Of a stretch of 64,000 bases of DNA, positions 50,805 to 58,867 are shown one piece after another; within the stretch, counting starts at the first letter, position 1; each line of letters begins with the position of its first letter. Position numbers and translations under genes: made by a program. The notes under the pieces were generated by a model. That model searched no databases and was not told the origin of the DNA. It saw nothing but the letters and a program-made list of their open reading frames with translations. The DNA comes from Streptomyces qinglanensis (GTDB lineage: Bacteria; Actinomycetota; Actinomycetes; Streptomycetales; Streptomycetaceae), in the NCBI RefSeq assembly GCF_900111245.1, contig NZ_FOGO01000012.1:62001-126000 (forward strand), in the 5' to 3' direction.

Positions 50805-50892
50805 CAGCGACTCCGGCAACAAGCACGGGGGCGGCGGTTCGGACGAGGGCGGCAACACCTCGGACGGCCAGGGCCCGGCGGACGGCGAGTGA
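50752..50892 (+). CDS. 46-residue Asp/Gly-rich peptide, candidate RiPP precursor
   Basis: GTG 50752 follows AGGAGG at ideal spacing (TACCCA between). The product begins MDAVPWLTRADGGNPQ, a plausible leader with a Trp, then becomes Asp/Ser/Asn/Gly-rich (DDSDSGNKHGGGGSDEGG and onwards to GPADGE). It has no Cys, so it is not a lanthipeptide. Its TGA overlaps the start of the PIMT-like gene as GTGA, indicating coupled translation. A short Asp-rich peptide paired with a PIMT homologue is the layout of aspartimide-type ribosomal peptides; alternatively it may be a small regulatory or structural protein. Confidence 0.72.
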   Translation: MDAVPWLTRADGGNPQDDSDSGNKHGGGGSDEGGNTSDGQGPADGE

Positions 50893-52073
50893 CCGGGGCG
50901 GAATCCGGCACGCGGGAGGCCGGCCCGGACGGGCTGGCCTCCGTGCTGGTGGACAAGGGTGTCCTGACGCCGGACTGGCTGCCCGCCTACCGGGCCGTGC
51001 CGCGGGCCGCGTTCGTCCCCGACCGGCTGTGGCCGGGCACGGCGGGCGGCAACCGGCAGGGCGAGGTGATCGACCGCCGGACGGACCCGGCGCTGTGGTG
51101 GGAGAAGGTGCACAGCGACATTCCGCTCACCACCCAGTGGGACGACGGCACGCAGCCGGGCACGGCCAGGGGCCGGGCTCCGACCTCGTCCAGTTCCATG
51201 CCGACGATGGTGTTCTCGATGCTCGCCGCCCTCGGCGTGGCGGAGGGGAACCGGGTGCTGGAGATCGGCACGGGAACCGGCTGGAACGCGGCCCTGCTCG
51301 CCCACCGGCTCGGGCCGGGCAACGTGGTGACGGTCGAGGTCGATCCCGCCGTCGCCGAGGGAGCGCGGCGCCGCCTCGCGGCGGCGGGGCCCGTACCGGT
51401 GTCGGTCGTCGGCGACGGCGCGCGGGGCCATGCCGCCGGAGCGCCGTACGACCGGATCATCGCCACCTGCGGGGTCTCCCGGGTGCCGTACGCATGGATC
51501 GAGCAGGCCGCCGCGGGTGCCGTGCTCGTCGTCCCGTGGGGCCCGCCCTACGGCGGGCAGGCGGTCGCGCGGCTGACGGTCGGCGAGGGCGGGATCGCGA
51601 CGGGGCCGTTCGTCGGTTCCTCGGCGTTCATGCGGCTGCGGGACCAGCGCGACCGGTTCCCGCCGACCCGGCTGTTCCCCGGCGCGGAGGACTGGCCGGG
51701 TGCGGCGCGGCGGCGCACGACAGCGCTCTCGCCGGACGACATGGGCGCCTGGCACCACATGTTCACGCTGGGCGTGCAGGTGCCCGATCTGTTCTGCCGC
51801 GTCGAGTGGGGCACAGGCGGGGCATACCGGCTGTGGCTCCTCGACATGGGCCGCACGTCCTGGGCGACGGCCGATTTCGAACCCGGTCGCGGCGAGTTCG
51901 AGGTCGCCGAGTACGGGCCGCGCCGCCTGTGGGCCGAGGCCGAGGCCGTCCTGTCCTGGTGGCGCGAGCACGGCGAGCCGGGGTTCGCACGGTACGGGCT
52001 GACGGTCACCCCGCGCGGTCAGCGGGTGTGGCTCGACCACCCGGACAACCCGGTACCGGTGCGGGTGCCGTAG
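50889..52073 (+). CDS. protein-L-isoaspartate O-methyltransferase homologue
   Basis: 394 residues, longer than housekeeping PIMT (about 210-230). The N-terminal part carries PIMT features: LVDKGVLTPDWLPAYRAVPRAAFVPDRLWP, MPTMVFSMLAALGVAEGNRVLEIGTGTGWNAALLAHRLG (SAM motif I), VVTVEVDP and YDRIIATCGVSRVPYAWIEQ. The C-terminal 180 residues are an added domain, as in the PIMT homologues that modify ribosomal peptides. It methylates Asp or isoAsp carboxylates; on a peptide the ester can collapse to an aspartimide. GTG 50889 overlaps the peptide gene stop, pointing to that peptide as substrate. A terminator follows at 52091. Confidence 0.88.
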   Translation: MTGAESGTREAGPDGLASVLVDKGVLTPDWLPAYRAVPRAAFVPDRLWPGTAGGNRQGEVIDRRTDPALWWEKVHSDIPLTTQWDDGTQPGTARGRAPTSSSSMPTMVFSMLAALGVAEGNRVLEIGTGTGWNAALLAHRLGPGNVVTVEVDPAVAEGARRRLAAAGPVPVSVVGDGARGHAAGAPYDRIIATCGVSRVPYAWIEQAAAGAVLVVPWGPPYGGQAVARLTVGEGGIATGPFVGSSAFMRLRDQRDRFPPTRLFPGAEDWPGAARRRTTALSPDDMGAWHHMFTLGVQVPDLFCRVEWGTGGAYRLWLLDMGRTSWATADFEPGRGEFEVAEYGPRRLWAEAEAVLSWWREHGEPGFARYGLTVTPRGQRVWLDHPDNPVPVRVP

Positions 52074-52090
52074 CGGCGTGGCCCCTCGCC

Positions 52091-52126
52091 CCGGCCCGGC
52101 GACCACCCGTGGTGGGGCCGGGCCGG
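52091..52126. terminator. hairpin terminator between convergent genes
   Basis: CCGGCCCGGC (52091-52100) pairs with GCCGGGCCGG (52117-52126), with an inner CCAC/GTGG stem, between the PIMT-like gene and the convergent mazG gene. Confidence 0.8.
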
Positions 52127-52138
52127 ACCGGGCCGGGG

Positions 52139-53125
52139 TCAGTCGGCGGGGTGCTGCTCCGCCTGCCGGATCAGGTCGCGGTACTCGCGGGCGGCGGCGC
52201 GCAGTGCGGCCTCGGGGTCGACGCCCTCCCGTTCGGCCTCCGCGGCCAGCGCCAGCAGGGCGTAGCCCACGCCGGCACCGGCGCCGTCCCCGGGGGCGGG
52301 CAGGCCGGCCGTGCGGGCGCGGCCCGCGAGCTTGGCGGCGAGCGAGAGGGCGGGCTGGCCGAAGGGGACGCCCTCGGTGACCGAGGTCCGCTCGGTCTTC
52401 TCCAGAGCCTTGCGGCGCTGCCAGTGCGACTCGACCTCCGCCGCGGTCTCGGCGACGTCGTCGCCGAAGACGTGCGGGTGGCGGTGCACCAGCTTGTCCA
52501 CCAGGGTGGCGGCCACGTCGTCGATGCCGAACGGCTCTTCGGGGTCGTCCTGGGCGATACGGGCGTGGAAGACGACCTGGAGCAGGACGTCGCCGAGTTC
52601 CTCGCGCAGCTCGGCGCGGTCGCCGCGTTCGATGGCGTCGATCAGTTCGTAGACCTCCTCGACGCCGTACTTGAGCAGGTCCTCGTGGGTGCGCAGCGCG
52701 CTCCACGGGCAGTCGCGCCGGATCCGGTCCATCACCTGGACGGCGTCCAGCAGCCGGGCGCCGGGCAGGTCGTAGGAGCCGGGCAGCAGCTCCAGATCGG
52801 GCATGGCCTGCCGGCCGGAGCCGGCCAGCCGGGCGAGGCCGTCGGTGAGCGCGGGCTCCCCTTCGGCGGTGGCCAGTACGACGACCGACCGGCCGCCGCC
52901 CTGTGCGCACTCGGCGACCAGCTCCCGTGCGTCCAGCTCGACGCCCGACTCGGCCGTGACCCCGGCGTCCCGCACATAGGGGAGCTGCGGGTGCGCCGGG
53001 TCGGCGCACAGCACCAGGTCGGCGCCGCGCAGGGCCTCCCAGGCGGGCCAGGAGAGCAGTCCGGGCGCCACCCGGTGGGTGGTGGTGAGCAGGACGACGC
53101 GGCCGGTCTCGGGGATCTCGTTCAC
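52139..53125 (-). CDS. mazG: nucleoside triphosphate pyrophosphohydrolase MazG
   Basis: 328 residues. The catalytic MazG segment is LLDAVQVMDRIRRDCPW, then THEDLLKYGVEEVYELIDAIERGDRAELREELGDVLLQVVFHARIA, with the EExxE and ExxD metal ligands (EEVYE, EELGD). An N-terminal 110-residue tetrapyrrole-methylase-like segment, common in actinobacterial MazG, precedes it (VVLLTTTHRVAPGLLSWPAWEAL). It hydrolyses (d)NTPs to NMP and pyrophosphate, cleansing non-canonical nucleotides. GTG 53125 has GTAGG directly before it; the start is not certain. Transcribed after the SurA-like gene, 109 bp away. Confidence 0.94.
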   Translation of the reverse strand: MNEIPETGRVVLLTTTHRVAPGLLSWPAWEALRGADLVLCADPAHPQLPYVRDAGVTAESGVELDARELVAECAQGGGRSVVVLATAEGEPALTDGLARLAGSGRQAMPDLELLPGSYDLPGARLLDAVQVMDRIRRDCPWSALRTHEDLLKYGVEEVYELIDAIERGDRAELREELGDVLLQVVFHARIAQDDPEEPFGIDDVAATLVDKLVHRHPHVFGDDVAETAAEVESHWQRRKALEKTERTSVTEGVPFGQPALSLAAKLAGRARTAGLPAPGDGAGAGVGYALLALAAEAEREGVDPEAALRAAAREYRDLIRQAEQHPAD

Positions 53126-53234
53126 CCTACGAACGTAACCCGGACGGCGTCCGGCCCGGCCTCCGGTCCCGCGACGGCGTCGCCTCGTCGCCTCCGCCGC
53201 CGCGCACCCGTCACAGCGGAACAGCGGAACAGCG

Positions 53235-53897
53235 TCACATCTGCTGCGCGCGCTGCGCCGCCTCGCCGCTCAGGTCCCGCAGCCACGGGGTCTTCGCGCC
53301 GGTGAGGGTGGAGCGGTCGGTGTCCCACGTGCCGTAGCGCGGGTTCACGTCGATGTTCATGCTCTTGGACGTCGCGGACAGCTCCTTGGTGAGTCGCTGG
53401 TTCCCGTCCGGCGACGTCGGGTCGATGCCCTTGGCCTTGGCGATCTTCTCTACGAGGAGCTGCATGCGGATGCGGTCGTCGATCTCGTCCGGTGCGACGC
53501 TCTGCTGGCGCAGCAGTACCGCCTTGAGCTGCTTGCTGCCGCCCGCCTGCACCTCGAGCTGCCCGCGGACCCGCTGGACCTCGCGGCGGCTGACACCCAC
53601 CTTCGCGTCGCGGGCGGCCTGCGCGACGATCCGCTCGCGGATCATGCCGTCGAGGGTGGCCCGGGTCAGCTTGCCGCTCTGCTTGATCATCTGTTCGCCC
53701 TGCGGCGTGGCCCGCTGCGCGTCCCGCACGGCCCCCACCCGGGACTGGAGCTGCCCCATGCTGATCCGGTCGCCCTTCACCAGGGCCGCCGCGCCCGGGT
53801 GCGCGTCGTCGCCGCACGCGGTGAGCAGCGGGGCCGCGGCGACGAGCGCCGCTGCGGCGGAGAGGGTGAGCGCGGACCTGCGGTGACGGCTTTCCAT
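53235..53897 (-). CDS. SurA N-terminal-domain-like lipoprotein
   Basis: 220 residues. Signal peptide with lipobox LLTAC (Cys near 28), so membrane-anchored on the outside. The mature part resembles the SurA N-terminal helical domain: ALVKGDRISMGQLQSRVGAVRDAQR, DGMIRERIVAQAARDAKVGVSRREVQRVRGQLE, then IDDRIRMQLLVEKIAKAKG; no peptidyl-prolyl isomerase (parvulin) domain is visible. Probably an extracytoplasmic chaperone. The C-terminal NPRYGTWD motif is usual in this actinobacterial family. ATG 53897 has GGGAGG upstream. Immediately upstream of mazG, a conserved arrangement. Confidence 0.92.
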   Translation of the reverse strand: MESRHRRSALTLSAAAALVAAAPLLTACGDDAHPGAAALVKGDRISMGQLQSRVGAVRDAQRATPQGEQMIKQSGKLTRATLDGMIRERIVAQAARDAKVGVSRREVQRVRGQLEVQAGGSKQLKAVLLRQQSVAPDEIDDRIRMQLLVEKIAKAKGIDPTSPDGNQRLTKELSATSKSMNIDVNPRYGTWDTDRSTLTGAKTPWLRDLSGEAAQRAQQM

Positions 53898-54127
53898 GGG
53901 GCCTCCCGGCGGCGGCGAGGGTCGCGCGTCCTCGCACGACCTGGCGATGATCGATGGTAGGGAGTCGAACGGGTCCATGACCACCGGTTCGACATCAAAT
54001 CGACCAACGATTCGGGAGCAGTTGGGTAGCTGCCCGTTCAGCAGTACGACACGCTCAGGGTCGGCGGCGGCCCACCGTCGGACGAGACGCGGGTGACGGG
54101 CTCTCAGCACCCGGGCGCACTCCGCAC

Positions 54128-54997
54128 TCAGCCCTCGCACTGCTGGAGCATCATGCGCTTGTCGGGAGCCGTGACGGGCAGGTCGTACTCCAGGGCCACC
54201 TGTGTGAACCGCACCGCGTACGAGCAGCGGATCCTCTTGTTCGGGGGCAGCCAGGAGGCGGGCCCGGAGTCGCCCTTCGAGGCGTTGGGGGAACCCGAGA
54301 CGGGCAGCAGGTTGAGCACGTCGTTGGCCAGCCGCTTGCGCTTCTCCTCGTCCCACTGCGCGGCCCCCATCTGCCAGGCGTACGACAGCGGCACCACATG
54401 GTCTATCTGGACCTCGGTGGCCTTCGCCTTCTTCCAGGCGATGTCCTTGCCGGTGTAGGGGTCGGCCAGGGTCATCGAGACGACCACGCAGTCCGAGCCG
54501 GAGCGGAGGGTGACCTTGCGGCCATCACGCTTGAGCACGTCGTTGCGGGTGTCGCAGCCGTTGCGGGCCAGCGGTATGCCCTCGGCGGTGTCCAGCCAGG
54601 CGCGGCCGAACTTCTCCCGCTCGTAGCCCGTGCGCGGGCCGCGGCCCTTGGTGCGCACCTGGTTGATCAGCCGCCGGGCCTGGACCTTGTCGGTGTCCGA
54701 GGTGAGCGGGGCCAGTCCGGGTTCGGTCCCGTCCGGGTTCTTCAGCGGGCTGGTCTGCTTTCCCGCACCGCCCGGGGCCGGGGTGCCGGTCGGAGTCGCG
54801 GAGGCGTCCGAGCCGCCGCCTCCGGTGCCGCCGTCCTCCTGCTGCGGCAGCCCGTCGCACCCGGCCAGCAGCGCGGTGGCGGCCGCGGCGGCGAGGACGG
54901 CGGCGGCGCCCCGCCGCACGGAACGCCGCACGGAACGCAGCCCGGGGCGCGGCACGGAGGCGGAGGCGGGGCGGGGAGGAGCTGTCGCGGCAGTCAT
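54128..54997 (-). CDS. secreted HNH-endonuclease-fold lipoprotein (DUF1524 type)
   Basis: 289 residues. Basic N-terminus, hydrophobic core AAAVLAAAAATALLAGC with lipobox LAGC, then a Gly/Thr/Pro linker, then an HNH/DUF1524 domain: GYEREKFGRAWLDT, GCDTRNDVLKRD, EVQIDHVVPLSYAWQMGAAQWDEEKRKRLANDVLNLLPVSGSPNASKGDSGPASWLPPN, and RCSYAVRFTQVALEYDLPV. The DHVVPL His and the N-x(10+)-K/N positions form the nuclease site. It likely degrades extracellular DNA for nutrients or defence. ATG 54997 is chosen since the signal peptide starts there; its ribosome binding site is weak. Divergent from the FUSC-type gene. Confidence 0.9.
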   Translation of the reverse strand: MTAATAPPRPASASVPRPGLRSVRRSVRRGAAAVLAAAAATALLAGCDGLPQQEDGGTGGGGSDASATPTGTPAPGGAGKQTSPLKNPDGTEPGLAPLTSDTDKVQARRLINQVRTKGRGPRTGYEREKFGRAWLDTAEGIPLARNGCDTRNDVLKRDGRKVTLRSGSDCVVVSMTLADPYTGKDIAWKKAKATEVQIDHVVPLSYAWQMGAAQWDEEKRKRLANDVLNLLPVSGSPNASKGDSGPASWLPPNKRIRCSYAVRFTQVALEYDLPVTAPDKRMMLQQCEG

Positions 54998-55076
54998 CGG
55001 GCGAGCATAGACCGGTGCGTCACCCCGACGGAGCTGTCCCTGTGGCAACCGGCGGGAAAGCGGGGAGGGACGCAGG

Positions 55077-56342
55077 GTGCGTCAAGCAGTCACCGATCCC
55101 CTGCTCAATCTGGTGCGGCGGCACCGTGAGCCCGTCGTCGCCCAGACGGCCCGCTCGACCGTCGCCGCCGTGATGAGTTACGCCGTCGCACTGCAGCTCA
55201 GCAGCGAAGCCGCGCCCCTCACCGCGCCGCTCACCGCGCTGCTGGTCACCCAGGTGACGCTCTACACGACCCTGCGGACCGGCGTGCGCCGCGTCAACGC
55301 CGTGGTCGCCGGCGTCCTCGTCTCCAGCGGTTTCAGCGCACTGGTCGGCCTGACGTGGTGGAGCCTGGGCGTGGTGATCCTCGCCGCGCTGATCGTCGGC
55401 CGGTTCGTCAAGGCGGGCGAGTTCGTCCCGGAGACGGCGATCAGCGCCATGCTGGTGCTGGGGGTGACCCAGAGTCAGGTCGCAGCCATGGCCTGGGACC
55501 GGATCCTGGAGACGCTGATCGGTGCGATCGTCGGACTGGCCTTCAATGTGCTGTTCGTCCCACCGGTGTGGGTGCAGCCCGCCGGGGACGCCGTCCTGGA
55601 CCTCTCCGGCCGGATGAACCGGCTGCTGGTGGGCCTCGGCGAGGACGTGCGCGGCTTCACCCCGGTCAGCCAGGCGGCCGACCGGCTGCACCAGGCCCGC
55701 CGGCTCGACCACGACATCGTGGAGGTCGACGTCGAACTGCGGCGCGCCGAGGACAGCCTGCGCCTCAATCCGCGCGTAAGAGAGGGGCTGCTCTCCCGCG
55801 TCGTGCTGCGCACCGGCCTGGACGCCCTGGAGATCTGCGCGGTCGTGCTGCGGACCACCGCGCGGACGGTGACCGACCTGGCGAAGAAGCGCCTGGACGA
55901 GCCGCTGTTCAGCGAGGAGATCGCCGAGGGCCTGCAGGAGCTGTATGTGCACATGGCGGGCGCGGTCGAGGCGTTCGCGCTGCTGATCACCACCCCGGTC
56001 AGCGCCAGCGCGGAGGAGGCCGAGGACCGGCTGGTGCGGGAGCTGGAGGCCAGCCGTGCCAGCCGGGACGTCATCGCCTTCCAGCTCCTGGACAAGGTGC
56101 GCGAGCACCCTCGCCAGTGGCAGCTGCACGGCGCCCTGCTCGCCGAGGCCGACCGCCTGCTGGACGAGCTGGACGTGGAGAAGCGCTCCCAGCGCCTGTG
56201 GGAGGAGCTGGACCGGCAGTCCCGCGAGCAGCGCGAGAAGAACCCCGTGCTGCGCCGCATCCGCCAGTTCCGCAGCCGGGAGCGCGCCCGCGAACGCGAG
56301 CAGGAGGAGGAGCGGGAGCTGGAGTGGGAGGAGGAGAGCTGA
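55077..56342 (+). CDS. FUSC/aromatic acid exporter family membrane protein
   Basis: 421 residues. N-terminal half has about five hydrophobic segments (ARSTVAAVMSYAVALQL, TAPLTALLVTQVTLYTTLRTG, VNAVVAGVLVSSGFSALVGLTWW, LGVVILAALIVGRFV, LIGAIVGLAFNVLFVPPVWV), the fusaric-acid-resistance/ArAE pattern. The C-terminal half is cytoplasmic, helical and charged, ending in an Arg/Glu coiled coil (RSRERAREREQEEERELEWEEES). Probable exporter of aromatic or other organic acids. GTG 55077 has GGGGAGGGA upstream. Convergent with the kinase gene. Confidence 0.9.
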   Translation: MRQAVTDPLLNLVRRHREPVVAQTARSTVAAVMSYAVALQLSSEAAPLTAPLTALLVTQVTLYTTLRTGVRRVNAVVAGVLVSSGFSALVGLTWWSLGVVILAALIVGRFVKAGEFVPETAISAMLVLGVTQSQVAAMAWDRILETLIGAIVGLAFNVLFVPPVWVQPAGDAVLDLSGRMNRLLVGLGEDVRGFTPVSQAADRLHQARRLDHDIVEVDVELRRAEDSLRLNPRVREGLLSRVVLRTGLDALEICAVVLRTTARTVTDLAKKRLDEPLFSEEIAEGLQELYVHMAGAVEAFALLITTPVSASAEEAEDRLVRELEASRASRDVIAFQLLDKVREHPRQWQLHGALLAEADRLLDELDVEKRSQRLWEELDRQSREQREKNPVLRRIRQFRSRERAREREQEEERELEWEEES

Positions 56343-56433
56343 GCAGCCACCCGGCGGGCCGCCTCCGCGGGCGGCGGCCCGGGACGGCGGTCGGGGACGG
56401 CGGTGCCGGGCGGCCCGCGGCGGCTGACGGGGA

Positions 56434-57723
56434 TCAGTACGGGGTGCGGCCCGCCGGGGACGCCAGTTGGTGGCGGCAGTGTGCTTCGTCCTGCAGGAGC
56501 TGGGCCACCGCGGGGTCATGCATGCCGCGTTCGCCGATCAGGTCACGCAGCAGCGCGGAGAGTTCGGGCAGCGCCTGCGCATACCGCCCGGTGTCCACCA
56601 GGACGGTGGCGTACTGCTTGCGCAGGGTGCGGACGATGGGCGAGCCCTCGCCGTAGGTGGTGACCGCCGCCGGAAGGGCGCGGCCCAGCAGCGCGGCGAC
56701 CTCCGCGTAGCGGCCCGCGCCCAGCAGCCGGCGGATGTCCTCCAGCACCGTGTTCAGATCCCGCTCCGGGCCGGGCCCCGGACCCGTCGGCCGGCGCGGC
56801 GGCCACGGCGCCGCCGGGGCCAGAAACGGGCGGGTGGGATCGAGCGGCGGTCCGGGAGCGCGCTCCCCGGGGCGGGGCAGGAGCGGGGCGAGAGCGGCGT
56901 GCACCTCGTGCGCGTCGGCGGGCCGCCGGGCGGGGTCGCGGTCGAGCAGCCGGCTGACGAGGCCGGGCAGCGGCGCGGGGACGTGAGGGCACAGCAGCTC
57001 CAGCGCGTCCGGCTCCTCGTGCAGCTTCTTGTAGAGCAGCCCGGCGGCCTCGGGCGCCTCGAACGGGGTGCGGCGGGCGAGGAGTTCGTACAGCACCACG
57101 CCCAGCGCGTACAGGTCGGCCGCCGGGCCGACGGCCGACCCGCCGGTGGCCTGCTCCGGCGCCATGTAGACGGGGGTGCCCACCAGCGCGCCGGTCCGCG
57201 TCAGCCGGGTGACGTCGGGGGCGCCGACCGAGGCGATGCCCAGGTCGAGGATGACGACCCGGCCGTCCGGCCGCACCATCACGTTGCCGGGCTTCAGATC
57301 GCGGTGGACGATGCCCACGGCGTGCACGGCCGCGAGCGCGGAGCACAACTGCGCGGCGACCGCGACGGCCCACTGCCACGGGTACGGCTCGTGCTCGGCC
57401 AGGTGGTCGGCCAGGTCGCTGCCGTCCAGCCGCTGCATCACCAGATACAGCTCCTCGCCGTCCTGGCCCGCGTCGTAGACGGTCACCAGCCCCGGATGGT
57501 CGAGCTGCGCGGTCACCTGGCACTCGCGCGCGAAGCGGCGCCGCAGCTCCTCCGGGTCGGCGCTGCGCACGAGGGAGGCCATCCGCTCGGAGTGCGCCAG
57601 CTTGACCGCGACGGGGCGGCCGCCGAGCCCGGTGTCGTGAGCGCCCCACACCTGGCCCATGCCGCCCTTGCCGAGCGGTTCGGACAGCTCGTACCGGCCC
57701 GCGATCAGCCGTCCGGGCCTCAC
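56434..57723 (-). CDS. eukaryotic-type Ser/Thr protein kinase with helical C-terminus
   Basis: 429 residues. Kinase domain about 8-265: glycine loop GKGGMGQVW, VK in VAVKLAHSE, HRDLKPGN catalytic loop, DLGIAS in place of DFG, and YMAPEQ as the APE motif; all catalytic residues are kept. After a Pro-rich linker (about 275-320) the last 110 residues are helical, TPR-like (LNTVLEDIRRLLGAGRYAEVAALLGRALPAAV, TGRYAQALPELSALLRDLIGERG). No membrane segment and no PASTA repeats, so it is cytoplasmic, unlike PknB. GTG 57723 overlaps the stop of the membrane-protein gene (GTGA), so that protein may anchor or regulate it. Confidence 0.93.
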   Translation of the reverse strand: MRPGRLIAGRYELSEPLGKGGMGQVWGAHDTGLGGRPVAVKLAHSERMASLVRSADPEELRRRFARECQVTAQLDHPGLVTVYDAGQDGEELYLVMQRLDGSDLADHLAEHEPYPWQWAVAVAAQLCSALAAVHAVGIVHRDLKPGNVMVRPDGRVVILDLGIASVGAPDVTRLTRTGALVGTPVYMAPEQATGGSAVGPAADLYALGVVLYELLARRTPFEAPEAAGLLYKKLHEEPDALELLCPHVPAPLPGLVSRLLDRDPARRPADAHEVHAALAPLLPRPGERAPGPPLDPTRPFLAPAAPWPPRRPTGPGPGPERDLNTVLEDIRRLLGAGRYAEVAALLGRALPAAVTTYGEGSPIVRTLRKQYATVLVDTGRYAQALPELSALLRDLIGERGMHDPAVAQLLQDEAHCRHQLASPAGRTPY

Positions 57724-58502
57724 GCCCGGTCCCAGGGGCCGGACTGCTGCCGGGGGTTCTGGTCCCCGGGCCGGTGCTCGGTGCCGGGGCCGCCGGAACC
57801 GGGGCCGGGCTGGTTGCGGCGCAGCAGCTCGCCGAGTTCGTCGAGTTCGGAGGCGACCTGCCGCATCCGCGGGGAGGCGGGCGGCACGGAGCCCGGGTAC
57901 GGATGGTTCAGGTTCTGGTGCGGGTTCTGGTGCGGGTTCTGGTGGGGGGCCTGGTGCGGGTTCGGGTGCGCGGAGACGGTGGGCGCGTACGGTGCGGCGC
58001 CGCCGTACCGGGTGGCCGGTGCGGGCGCCGGTTGCCCGGGCGCCGGTTGCGCCGGGGTGGCGTACGGTCCCGCCGTCGGCGCGGGCGCGTACACGGTGGG
58101 CGCGGGTGCCGCCCGGGGCGCACGCGGGGCGCGGCCGGCGAGTACGGCGTGCACGACGGCACCGCCGATCAGCAGCACGATGTACACCCCGGCGCCCAAC
58201 TGCGCGTTGCCCTCCTCGCCGGGCTTCGTCTCCGGCACCACGAAGAGCAGCAGGATGTAGACCGCCGTCAGCACGCAGGCCCCCGCGAACACCGCCCAGT
58301 CCAGCGGCCGCCGCCGCAGGATCGCGAACCGCAGCGACGGCACCCAGGCCAGCAGCCCCAGGGACCAGACGGGGAACGACGCGAAGGCGATCCGCACCAG
58401 GAGGGCGCGTGTGCCCCCGGGACGCGCACCAGCGCCCCCCGTACCGGGATAGGGCGGCTGCTGCGGCGGCTGCGGTGGCTGGGACGCGGCCGGGCCGTAC
58501 AT
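57720..58502 (-). CDS. membrane protein partner of the Ser/Thr kinase
   Basis: 260 residues. A Pro/Gln-rich front (QPPQPPQQPPYPG) precedes four hydrophobic segments at about 32-140 (LLVRIAFASFPVWSLGLLAWVPSLRFAIL, WAVFAGACVLTAVYILLLFVV, GAGVYIVLLIGGAVVHAVLAG), then a cytoplasmic-looking Pro/Ala/His tail with four repeats of HQNP and an acidic end (ELDELGELLRR). I do not recognise a named family. ATG 58502 follows AGGAGG. The coupled overlap with the kinase gene suggests they are made in equal amounts and act together. Confidence 0.82.
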   Translation of the reverse strand: MYGPAASQPPQPPQQPPYPGTGGAGARPGGTRALLVRIAFASFPVWSLGLLAWVPSLRFAILRRRPLDWAVFAGACVLTAVYILLLFVVPETKPGEEGNAQLGAGVYIVLLIGGAVVHAVLAGRAPRAPRAAPAPTVYAPAPTAGPYATPAQPAPGQPAPAPATRYGGAAPYAPTVSAHPNPHQAPHQNPHQNPHQNLNHPYPGSVPPASPRMRQVASELDELGELLRRNQPGPGSGGPGTEHRPGDQNPRQQSGPWDRA

Positions 58503-58748
58503 CTTTCCTCCTGCGTGGGACAGCAGCGGACAAGGCAGGAGGTGAGCGTATACACCGGTACGGACTCGCGGATACGCGGCGGCCCAGGGAAGCAGAATCG
58601 TTGTCAACTCCCCCGGTCGGCGACTTTCGTTCGCACCGGGGCCGGGACGGGCACGCACCGCGGTCCGGCGCGCTCCGAGGCCGTCGGCCGGACGCTGTTC
58701 GGACGCCGTTCGGACCGGTGGCGGTCAGGCCCGGTGGCCTTCGGTCCG

Positions 58749-58867
58749 GACCGGCGTTCGGTCCGGACCGGCGTTCGGACCGGACCAGCGTTCAGGCCGG
58801 ACCGGCGTTCGGACCGGACCGGCGTTCAGGCCGGACCGGCGTTCGGACCGGACCGGCGTTCAGGCCG
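58749..58867. repeat. 17-bp minisatellite, 7 units, spanning the methylase stop codon
   Basis: Seven consecutive 17-bp units of the form GACCGGCGTTCGGACCG, alternating with GACCGGCGTTCAGGCCG from unit 3. Units at 58749, 58766, 58783, 58800, 58817, 58834 and 58851. The last unit supplies the TGA of the methylase gene (58862-58860 on the minus strand). Confidence 0.92.

Noticed and set aside
50455..50892. A 145-codon extension of the peptide gene in the same frame
   Set aside because: The upstream part runs through the Cys-pair gene with no ribosome binding site, whereas GTG 50752 is preceded by AGGAGG at ideal spacing.
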